Shown here: piece after piece, positions 22,323-31,970 of the stretch | How the letters are laid out: every line of letters begins with the position of its first letter | Position numbering within the stretch: position 1 is the first letter of the stretch | NCBI RefSeq assembly: GCF_041146395.1 | Contig: NW_027182962.1 | Span: 137,501-201,500, forward strand | DNA from: Eulemur rufifrons | Taxonomy: Eukaryota; Chordata; Mammalia; Primates; Lemuridae | DNA length: 64,000 nt | Direction: 5' to 3' | The notes under the pieces: model-generated | What the model saw: only the letters and a program-made list of their open reading frames with translations | Database searches by the model: none | Told to the model about the DNA's origin: nothing | Made by a program: the position numbers and the translations under genes

Positions 22323-23031
22323 TTATAAACAACTTTCCGGAGCTTTTATCACTGACCGGAGCTCTCTTACCTTAAAAGGGATTTCAGTACATTTGGGTAT
22401 AGTTGATTCAGATTACTCAGGAAAAAATTCAGTTAATGATGAGTTCCAATTTTGATTATCTTATTCAGGCTAGAGACCGTATTGCACAACTTCTATTGTT
22501 ACCTTATATACAGAAGTTCTAAGGCAAGGAGGTTTTGGGAGCACTGGAACTAAAGTGTATTGGCAAGCTTTAATTAATGACCAGAGACCTCAATTAGAGA
22601 TTAAGTTAAATGGCAAATCTTTTTTTGGACTTGTAGATACTGGGGCTGATGTTACAATTATTTCTAAAAGTTTTTGGCCAAAGGCTTGGCCTTTACAAGA
22701 AGTTCCTACTGTTCTTACCGGAATAGGAACGATGACTGACATATTTCAAAGTCGACAAATTTTAAATTGTTCAGGTCCTGATGGACAGACAGCCACTTTA
22801 AAACCTTACGTGGCTAACATCACTATTAATTTGTGGGGAAGAGATTTGTTACAGCAATGGGGAGCATACATCAATATACCTAATACATCTGCTCCTGCTA
22901 AACAGATTATGTTAAATATGAATTATAACCCTTGTTTTGGTTTGGGTAAAAGGAGCCAAGGGGCTAAGACTTTCGAGGCACCAAAGGCACATACTTCTCG
23001 GCATGGTTTATGCTATCCAAATTTTGGATAG
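22323..23031 (+). pseudogene. ERV pro remnant: dUTPase and aspartic protease with G-patch
   Basis: The dUTPase part (to about 22,510) shows 'GIVDSDY' near 22,396-22,416 and 'DRIAQLLLLP' near 22,475-22,504, with stops between them. Protease follows as an open frame of 158 codons from 22,555 (22,555-23,031). The catalytic 'DTGAD' is at residues 28-32 of that frame and 'GRDLL' is near residue 95. A glycine-rich tail with 'GLGKRSQG' resembles the G-patch found after protease in betaretrovirus-like elements. The protease frame itself is uninterrupted. In the family, protease cleaves Gag and Gag-Pol, and dUTPase limits uracil incorporation. Confidence 0.85.
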
Positions 23032-23275
23032 CGGCCACTGCTGCTGAAAAGCACCATTATGCTCTGGCTTTAAATTGGATATCACAAAAGCCTATATGGA
23101 CAGAGCAGTGGCCACTAAACCAAGAAAAATTGGGTGCTCTTCAAATATTAGGAGAAGAACAATTACAAGCAGGACATATAGAGGAGTCCACCAGTCCGTG
23201 GAATTCTCCTATATTTGTTATTAAAAAGAAATCTGGCAAATGGCAAATGTTAACTGATTTAAAAATAATCAATAT
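23013..23275 (+). pseudogene. ERV pol fragment: N terminus of reverse transcriptase
   Basis: Overlaps the end of pro in another frame, as is normal for this class. It encodes the RT fingers start, with '[18 protein letters not shown]' (about 23,192-23,245) and 'LTDLKIIN' (about 23,251-23,274), then breaks off. The catalytic palm motif, thumb, connection and RNase H are absent, and integrase sequence follows immediately. It cannot give a working polymerase. Confidence 0.88.
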
Positions 23276-24010
23276 AATTATACAATTAATAATCAAGCCA
23301 AACGTATTGTTTCTCATTGTCCCACTTGTCAATTAATTAATCAGCTTAAATTTTCTGCAGGACTTAATCCTCGAGGTCTCTCGCCAAATGAATTATGGCA
23401 AATGGATGTTACTCATATTCCTAAATTTGGCAAGTTAGGTATTGTACGTGTTACTGTAGATACTTATTCCAGTCTTATTATGGCTACTCCATCCTCTGGA
23501 GAAACTGTTAGACATGTACTTTCACGTTTACACTCCTGTTTTGTATAAATGGGAGTCCCAGCCACCATTAAAACTGACAATGGCCCTGCTTACACTAGTC
23601 ATTCTTTTGCAGCTTTTTATATTAAATGAGACATCAAGCACATTACTGGCATTCCTTATAATCCTCAAGGACAAGGTATTATAGAACGTACACATCAAAC
23701 TTTAAAAAACATGTTATTAAAACAAAAAGGGGGAGGTAGACAGTCTCCCAAAGACAGAATAAATCAAGCCTTATTTACCTAAAATTTTTTGAATATTCAT
23801 AAGGAAGATAAATTAACAGCAATAGAAAAGCATTGGAATGGGAGTCCACAATCAGACTCTTTCCCTCACCAGCCTATCTGGTGGAAAGATAATGTAGAAA
23901 ATAAATGGAAAAAAGGATGGGCAAAGGTGTGGGGGAGAGTTTTTGCTTGTGTTTTGACAGATGACAGACCAACAGTCTGGATTCCAAGCAGAAGAATCAA
24001 ACCCAGAGGG
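23276..24010 (+). pseudogene. ERV pol fragment: integrase
   Basis: Begins within the zinc-binding domain ('CPTC' near 23,320-23,331; the upstream His pair was lost with the deletion). The catalytic core follows: 'WQMDVTH' near 23,398-23,418, 'TDNGPAY' near 23,572-23,592 and 'IIERTH' near 23,680-23,697 carry the D, D and E positions. In-frame stops occur near 23,545, 23,627 and 23,779. The C-terminal part includes 'PIWWKDN' near 23,874 and ends in 'RRIKPRG'. It is therefore a full core with at least three stops. Confidence 0.88.
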
Positions 24011-25599
24011 GAAACTCAAGGGGAAAAAGCAGAAGACACGTCAGGCACAGACCATGACGTGGGGACAGCTGAAGAGAACATACAAAGAAGCAGACAAGAT
24101 ACTGAACCAGACATTTGTACCTAAAACGTCTGTAAATCTTTTTCTTGCCATGATCTGCGTGGTGAGCATGGTGGTAAGAGTGTCTGGCAACCAGACACAT
24201 CACTATTGGGCATTCTAAAATTGCACCCACAGATATACCCCTTTGTAAGAAAGTAATAATTTCTGATCCTAATACTTGGGTACAATGGGACAATTATAGA
24301 GCTCACATGGGGCGCATTCTTGCTGGGTCCACATCTTATGGTGTTGTCCTAGACTGGAGTCCCTATGGACATCCTGCCTCCTCTCACAATTTTAAAAAGC
24401 TTCATTGGAATAAAACTGCCACCTCGATGTCTGTAAAAGACACTGACCTTAAAAGTCATATTACATGGCTCAATGATGGTATGAGCTCTCCAGCTCCTCA
24501 TATTTTAGATGGCCCTATTCATGATCAATTGTGGAAAATATCAGCTGCTTTGCACCCTTTGCAGGCCTGGATTAGCACACACACTGGATACAAACAATAG
24601 CCGAGAATGGACTTTTAATTTAAATTCTACTCATTATATTCAAGTTTGTGTTAGACTGCCTTACTTATTTATGATTGGACATGCTGTTTATAAAGAACCT
24701 TCTTTCCTAGTGACCTGTGACAACTGTTCTTATTATACCTGTATTAAGAATTCTATAAAGTTCAACCCTTATAAAGAAACACTTTATATTTTCAAAGCCA
24801 GAACAGGACTGTGGTTACCTGTTAAAATGAATAGAGTCTGGCAAGAAACACCAGCAATGTTCCTTTTGGATAAACTACTTAACCACATTCTTAAACGTAC
24901 AAAAAGATTTATTGGTCTCTTAATAGCAGCTATTTTGGGAATCATTGCTGTCACTGCTTCTGTGGCCACCGCAGGTGTGGCTCTACATCAGACCGTTCAG
25001 ACCACTGAATTTGTTCAAAACTGGCACCATGATTCAAATCAATTATGGTCTACACAAAATCAAATTGACTCTAAATTAGCTACTCAAGTGGCTGACTTAC
25101 AGCAAGCAGTCACCTTGTTGGGAGACCAGGTTATAAGTCTACAAAAGCAACTTAGACTTCGTTGTGATTGGAATATCACTCAATTTTGTGTTACACCTCA
25201 TATATATAATCAAACTCGGTTTCCTTGGGAAAACAAAAAAAACATCTACTTAATCAAGGAAATCTGACTGAAGAGATTAAAAATTTACAACAAGAAATAT
25301 TAAGTACCTTCAGTCACAAACTTAAATTGCTCTCTGAAGCTGACATTATTGATGACATCTCTTCTGGTTTGGAGTCAGCTGATCCACTTTATCATCTTAA
25401 GATCTATGGGAGTTCCACTATTGTAACTTTTAGCATTATTTTAATCCTTTGCTTGTGTTTATTTATAGTCTGGAGAAAACTCCGAAGCAGACAAGAATCC
25501 AGAGACCAACTCCTCGCTGTGATGGCTGTCCAACTCCATCAACTATCTTCAAAAAATAAAAAAGGGGGAGATGTTGAGCCTAAGAATACTGAGTTGTAG
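23961..25599 (+). pseudogene. ERV env remnant (shortened surface unit, near-complete transmembrane unit)
   Basis: Overlaps the 3' end of integrase. The first frame (23,961-24,218) contains a hydrophobic signal-like stretch ('VNLFLAMICVVSMVV') and then a stop. The surface unit is represented only by fragments (about 24,220-24,890) with a frame change between the pieces 24,307-24,600 and 24,509-25,267, so it is far shorter than usual. A furin-like 'RTKR' lies at 24,896-24,907, followed by a hydrophobic fusion-peptide-like segment, a heptad-rich region and a C-x7-C pair near 25,163-25,189. A frameshift falls in an A-run near 25,234-25,241. The remaining frame (25,225-25,599) has a membrane span near 25,412-25,471 and a short tail. 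It cannot be translated as one protein. Confidence 0.87.
25551..25571 (+). other. ERV polypurine tract
   Basis: A purine run ending 'aaaaaagggggaga' directly abuts the 3' LTR start 'tgttgagcc' at 25,572. This is the usual position and composition of the plus-strand primer. Confidence 0.85.
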
Positions 25600-26536
25600 A
25601 AATGCCCCCTGTATTTCTGGAGACAAGATTTGATTTCAGAAGTCAAATAAGGCTTTGCCTTAAGGAAAAGATAAATGTGTTAGTTCAAAAGCTGCCTCGT
25701 CTCAGGAGGGCGTCTTGCTGGTCAGTAGAAGCTGCATCTCAAGGAGACAGCTGTAAACTGGGCCTTTGGTTCTCACCTGTTTTGAAAGACAAGGCAGGCC
25801 TCCCTTAGGACCAAAGGTTGCTGGTGCTGCTGACAGGTGGACCCCCGGAGATCAGAGCTAATCACATAGATATGCTAATGCCCAAGCCGGGCCCAGATGG
25901 AACCATGCGGTTCAAGTAATTAACACAAAGCACAGCCCATGTTGACTTCTGGGATCATCTCTGTCTCCAAGAACACAATCACCAGAGCCAAGATGTCTCT
26001 GTTTGTTGCTAAAGTAATAGCCTTATCATAAAACTTAGAAGTTTGCCCCAAGAAGATTTTATAACCCATTGTTCCCCTAGTTAGAGTTAGTTAAAGGATC
26101 TGTAGTAGACTTTTAGGAGACTTTGACCCTAAAGCAAACTGCCTGTTAGTATCAAAATCCCGTTGCCCTTGGCAACCGGAGCCTGTATGTACCCTATATA
26201 ATACCTGTGTGGAGTTTCAGTCGGGGAAATATTTGATGCGGGTAAAATATTTCCATCCGGATACCCTTCTTTATCTATTTTCATAAACTTTCACTTTATA
26301 AACTATATCTTTGGCTCTGTGTATTATTATTGCCATTGCTTTATATTTTTATTTCTGTTTCCTACTATATTTTTCATCCTTTGGGATGACCCCTGCCTGA
26401 GAGACCTGATCGGAAGAAAAAATCTCTTTGCAGGGAGCGTAGCTAACTCCCTGCAAACTGGCGTAGTCAACTTAGAGATCTGATCAGAACAAAGAGAAAA
26501 GGACCTCTTTGCGGGGAGCGTAGCTAACTCCCCGCA
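25572..26536 (+). repeat. ERV 3' LTR, longer form with duplicated LTR end
   Basis: 965 bp, 'tgttgagcc' to 'ctccccgca'. TATA box 'tatataatac' near 26,194-26,203; inverted repeat 26,224-26,233 with 26,244-26,253. Unlike the 5' LTR it keeps the segment after 'cactttataaac' (about 26,303-26,497). Within that segment lies a second LTR-end hairpin (26,429-26,455) followed by 'aactggcgtagtc', the start of the primer-binding region. Then comes about 40 bp of related text ('gagatctgatcagaacaaag') and the true LTR end hairpin (26,510-26,536). So the LTR end plus the first bases beyond it are duplicated inside this LTR. Confidence 0.92.
26429..26455 (+). repeat. Internal copy of the LTR-end hairpin
   Basis: Stem 'tgcaggga' / 'tccctgca' around the loop 'gcgtagctaac'. 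Compared with the terminal hairpin (26,510-26,536, stem 'tgcgggga' / 'tccccgca', same loop), one base pair is changed on both sides (A-T for G-C), so pairing is kept. Confidence 0.9.
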
Positions 26537-29500
26537 TTCAGGCCCTCTGTCAGATCGCTGGTTTGTTTTTATTATCCCCAGAGAAGAGTAGTGGGCATGT
26601 GTTTGGCAGGTGAAAAGTGCGGATTCTGTTTCAGAGAATTAAACAGGATCCGCATGGTCATCTCATTCCTTTAAGAATCCTTTGCTTCATCAGCTGGAAT
26701 TCCACCATGTTTCTATATACTCCTCTATGCGTGGGCACAGGTACCTGGCTTGTTCCAAGAAGTATGCTGGAGAGTTTTCAAATTAACCAGTACGTTGAAA
26801 ATTATTTGCAGGTTTTCAGCGTTTCACCATAATTGTGATACCGTTTGTATGTGCCTCCTGAAACCCAAGAAGGCTGCGACGGACATAACTATGCTGAGGA
26901 GTAGCTGACTTGGTGTTGCCTATTTTTGTTAGTGGAGACAGACAAGAAGCCATTCTTCTAAGTATCATCCCACCACCATTTTTCCATTGTTTTAAAATGC
27001 AGGGAAATTTTGCAAGTTAGCATTATAATTAGTAGCTGGAGGGTACGGGTTTTTTTTTGTGTGGTCGATGTGGATGGGGGGGTCAGGCCCTCTGTCAGTT
27101 CGCTGGTTAGTTTTTATTATAACCAGAGAGGAGAAGTGGGCATGTGTTTGGCAGGTGAAAAGGGCGGATTCTGTTTCAGAGAATTAACGATGATCCCCAT
27201 GGTCATCCCGTTCCTTTAATAATCCTTAACTTCATCAGCTGGACATCCACCATGGTTCTATATACTCCCCTTTGCGTGGGAACAGGTAAGTGGCTTGTTC
27301 CAAGAAGTATGCCGCAGAGCTTTTCAATTAACCACTATGTTGAAAATTATTTGCAGGTGTTCAGCGTTTCACCATAATTGTGATAAAGTTTGTTTGTGCC
27401 TCCTGAAACCCAAGAACGCTGAGACGGTCATAACTATGCTGAGGAGTAGCTGACTTGGTGTTGCCTATTTTTGTTAGTGGAGACTGACAAGAAGCCATTC
27501 TTCTAAGTATCATCCCACCACCATTTTTCCATTGTTTTAAAATGCAGGGAAATTTTGCAAGTTAGCATTATAATTAGTAGCTAGAGGGTACGGTTTTATT
27601 TTTTGTGTGGTCGATGTGGATGGGGGGGTCAGGCCCTCTGTCAGTTCGCTGGTTAGTTTTTATTATCCCCAGAGAGGAGAAGTGGGCATGTGTTTGGCAG
27701 GTGAAAAGGGCGGATTCTGTTTCAGACAATTAACGATGATCCCCATGGTCATCCCGTTCCTTTAATAATCCTTTATTTCATCAGGTGGAAATCCACCATG
27801 GTTCTATATACTCCTCTTTGCGTGGGAAGAGGTAACTGGCTTGTTCCAAGAAGTATGCCGCACAGCTTTTCAATTAACCAGTATGTTGAAAATCCTTTGC
27901 AGGTTTTCAGCGTTTCACCATAATTGTGATAACGTGTGTATGTGCCTACTGAAACCAAATATGGCTGCTACGGACATAACTATGCTGAGGCGTAGCTGAC
28001 TTGGTGTTGCCTATTTTTGTCAGTGGAGACTGACAAGAAGCCATTCTTGTAAGTATCATCCCACCGTCATTTCTCCATTGTTTAAAAATGCAGGATAATT
28101 TTGCAAATTGGCATTATAATTAGTAGTTGGAGGGTACTTTTTTTTTTGTGGGGTCGGTAAGGATGGGTGTTCAGGCCCTCTGTCAGATCGCTGGTTTGTT
28201 TTTATTATCCCCAGAGAAGAGTAGTGGGCATGTGTTTGGCAGGTGAAAAGCGCGGATTCTGTTTCAGAGAATTAAACAGGATCCGCATGGTCATCTCATT
28301 CCTTTAAGAATCCTTTGCTTCATCAGCTGGGATTCCACCATGTTTCTATATACTCCTCTATGCGTGGGCACAGGTACCTGGCTTGTTCCAAGAAGTATGC
28401 TGGAGAGTTTTCAAATTAACCAGTACGTTGAAAATTATTTGCAGGTTTCCAGCGTTTCACCATAATTTTGATAACGTTTGTATGTGCCTCCTGAAACCCA
28501 AGAAGGCTGCGACGGACATAACTATGGTGAGTAGTAGCTGACTTGGTGTTGCCTATTTTTGTTAGTGGAGACTGACAAGAAGCCATTCTTCTAAGTATCA
28601 TCCCACCACCATTTTTCCATTGTTTTAAAATGCAGGGAAATTTTGCAAGTTAGCATTATAATTAGTAGCTGAAGGATACGGTGTTTTTTTTTTTTTTTTC
28701 CTGTTAGGTCGGTGTGGATGTGTTGGTCAGGACCTCTGTCAGTTCGCTGGTTTGTTTTTATTATCCCCAGAGAGGAGAAGTGGGTATTAGTATGGCAGAT
28801 GAAAACTGCGGATCTGTTTCAGAGAATTAAACAGGATCCGCATGGTAATCCCGTTCCTTTAAGAATCCTTTGCTTCATGAGCTGGGAATCCACCATGGTT
28901 CTATATACTTCTCTATGCGTGGGCACAGGAAACTGGCTTGTTCCAAGAAGTATGCCTCGGAGCTTTTCAATTAACCAGTATGCTGAATACCCTTGGCAGG
29001 TTTTCAGCGTTTCACCATAATTGTGATAACGTGTGTATGTGCCTACTGAAACCAAATATGGCTGCTACGGACATAACTATGCCGAGGCGTAGCTGACTTG
29101 GTGTTGCCTATTTTTGTCAGTGGAGACTGACAAGAAGCCATTCTTCTAAGTATCATCCCACCATCATTTCTCCATTGTTTAAAAATGCAGGGAAATTTTG
29201 CAAATTGGCATTAAAATTAGTAGCTGGAGGGTACTTTTTTTTTGTGGGGTCAGTCAGGATGGGTGTTCAGGCCCTCTGTAAGATCGCTGGTTTGATTTTA
29301 TTATCCCCAGAGAAGAGTAGTGGGCATGTGTTTGGCAGGTGAAAAGTGCGGATTCTGTTTCAGAGAATGAAACAGGATCTGCATGGTCATCTCATTCCTT
29401 TAAGAATCCTTTGCTTCATCAGCTGGGATTCCACCATGTTTCTATATACTCCTCTATGCGTGGGCACAGGTACCTGGCTTGGTCCAAGAAATATGCTGGA

Positions 29501-31970
29501 GAGTTTTCACATTAACCAGTACGTTGAAAATTATTTGCAGGTTTTCAGCGTTTCACCATAATTCTGATAACGTTTGTATGTGCCTCCTGAAACCCAAGAA
29601 GGCTGCGACTGACATAACTATGGTGAGTAGTAGCTGACTTGGTGTTGCCTATTTTTGTTAGTGGAGACTGACAAGAAGCCATTCTTCTAAGTATCATCCC
29701 ACCACCATTTTTCCATTGTTTTAAAATGCAGGGAAATTTTGCAAGTTAGCATTATAATTAGTAGCTGGAGGGTACGGTTTTTTTGTGTGTGTGTGGTCGA
29801 TGTGGATGGGAGGGTCAGGCCCTCTGTCAGTTCGCTGGTTAGTTTTTATTATCCCCAGAGAGGAGAAGTGGGCATGTGTTTGGCAGGTGAAAAGGGCGGA
29901 TTCTGTTTCAGAGAATTAACGATCATCCCCATGGTCATCCCGTTCCTTTAATAATCCTTTACTTCATCAGCTGGAAATCCACCATGGTTCTATATACTCC
30001 TCTTTGCGTGGGAAGAGGTAACTGGCTTGTTCCAAGAAGTATGCCGCAGAGCTTTTCAATTAACCAGTACATTGAAAATTATTTGCAGGTGTTCAGCGTT
30101 TCACCATAATTGTGATAACGTTTGTTTGTGCCTCCTGAAACCCAAGATGGCTGCCACGAACATAACGATGCTGAGGCGTAGCTGACTTGGTTTTGCCTAT
30201 TTTTGTTAGTGGAGACTGACAAGAATCCATTCTTCTAAGTATCATCTCACCATCATTTTTCCATTGTTTAAAAATGCAGGAAAATTTTGCAAGTTAGCAT
30301 TATAATTAGTAGCTGGAGGCTACGGTGTTTTTTTTTCCTGTGGGGTCGGTGTGGATGTGTTGGTCAGGCCCTCTGTCAGTTCGCTGGTTTGTTTTTATTA
30401 TCCCCAGAGAGGAGAAGTGGGTATTAGTATGGCAGGTGAAAACTGCAGATCCGTTTCAGAGAATTAAACAGGATCCGCATGGTAATCAAGTTCCTTTAAG
30501 AATCCTTTGCTTCATGAGCTGGGAATCCACCATGGTTCTATATACTTCTCTATGCGCGGGCACAGGAAACTGGCTTGTTCCAAGAAGTATGCCTCAGAGC
30601 TTTTCAATTAACCAGTATGTTGAAAATCCTTTGGAGGTTTTCAGCGTTTCACCATAATTGTGATAACGTTTGTTTGTGCCTCCTGAAACCAAATATGGCT
30701 GCTACGGACATAACTATGCTGAGGCGTAGCTGATTTGGTGTTGCCTATTTTTGTCAGTGGAGACTGACAAGAAGCCATTCTTCTAAGTATCATCCCACCA
30801 TCATTTCTCCATTGTTTAAAAATGCAGGGAAATTTTGCAAATTGGCATTATAATTAGTAGCTGGAGGGTACGGTTTTTTTTTGTGTGTGTGGTCGATGTG
30901 GATGTGTTGGTCAGGCCCTCTGTCAGTTCGCTGGTTAGTTTTTATTATCCCCAGAGAGGAGAAGTGTGCATGTGTTTAGCAGGTGAAAAGGGCGGATTCT
31001 GTTTCAGAGAATTAACGATGATCCCCATGGTCATCCCGTTCCTTTAATAATCCTTAACTTCATCAGCTGGAAATCCACCATGGTTCTCTATACTCCTCTT
31101 TGCGTGGGAACAGGTAACTGGCTTGTTCCAAGAAGTATGCCGCAGAGCTTTTCAATTAACCACTACTTTGAAAATTATTTGCAGGTGTTCAGCGTTTCAC
31201 CATAATTGTGATAACGTTTCTTTGTGCCTCCTGAAACCCAAGAAGGCTGCGACGGACATAACTATGCTGAGGAGTAGCTGACTTGGTTTTCCCTATTTTT
31301 GTTAGTGGAGACTGACAAGAAGCCATTCTTCTAAGTATCATCCCACCACCATTTTTCCATTGTTTTAAGATGTAGGGAAATTTTGCAAGTTAGCATTATA
31401 ATTAGTAGCTGGAGGGTACGGTTTTTTTTTTTTGTGTGTGTGGTCGATGTGGATGGGGGGGTCAGGCCCTCTGTCAGTTCGCTGGTTAGTTTTTGTTATC
31501 CCCAGAGAGGAGAAGTGGGCATGTGTTTGGCAGGTGAAAAGGGCGGATTCTGTTTCAGAGAATTAACGATGATCCCCATGGTCATCCCGTTCCTTTAATA
31601 ATCCTTTACTGCATCAGCTGGAAATCCACCATGGTTCTATATACTCCTCTTTGCGTGGGAACAGGTAACAGGCTTGTTCCAAGAAGTATGCCTCAGAGGT
31701 TTTCAATTAACCAGTATGTTGAAAATCCTTTGCAGGTTTTCAGCGTTTCACCATAATTGTGATAACGTGTGTATGTGCCTACTGAACCAAATATGGCTGC
31801 TCCGGACATAACTATGCTGAGGCGTAGCTGACTTGGTGTTGCCTATTTTTGTCAGTGGAGACTGACAAGAAGCCATTCTTCTAAGTATCATCCCACCATC
31901 ATTTCTCCATTGTTTAAAAATGCAGGGAAATTTTTCAAATTGGCATTATAAGTAGTAGCTGGAGGGTACT
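26537..31970. repeat. Homogenised satellite array right of the ERV
   Basis: About ten monomers, resuming the class A monomer cut by the ERV ('ttcaggccctctgtcagatc'). Class order, read at the poly-T boxes, is: A (interrupted), B 27,055, B 27,600, A 28,145, C 28,695, A 29,240, B 29,785, C 30,335, B 30,880, B 31,430. The class A, B and C differences are consistent along the whole monomer, including the hairpin (intact in A and C, broken in B) and the 'aagatggctgcc' box. Confidence 0.92.

Larger units (their letters stand above)
20258..26536 (+). mobile_element. Class II (betaretrovirus-like) endogenous retrovirus, defective provirus
   Basis: A 6.3-kb provirus with two LTRs (TG...CA ends), a primer-binding site, remnants of gag, dUTPase-protease, RT, integrase and env in canonical order, and a polypurine tract. 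Target-site duplication is 6 bp, 'ttcagg' (20,252-20,257 and 26,537-26,542), which together with a dUTPase upstream of protease, a protease G-patch and the form of the envelope TM places it in class II. It lies within a class A satellite monomer. All genes carry stops and frameshifts, and most of RT and all of RNase H are absent. The LTRs are nearly identical, so the insertion is young relative to the coding decay. It cannot encode a working virus. Confidence 0.93.

Noticed and set aside
22555..23031. An active ERV protease
   Set aside because: The frame is open and the active-site motif is present, but it lacks its normal upstream gag context for frameshift expression and follows a broken dUTPase. 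It is treated as part of a dead element.
24509..25599. A domesticated (syncytin-like) envelope gene
   Set aside because: The envelope is split over at least three frames, the surface unit is mostly missing and there is a frameshift near 25,240. It cannot produce a full envelope.
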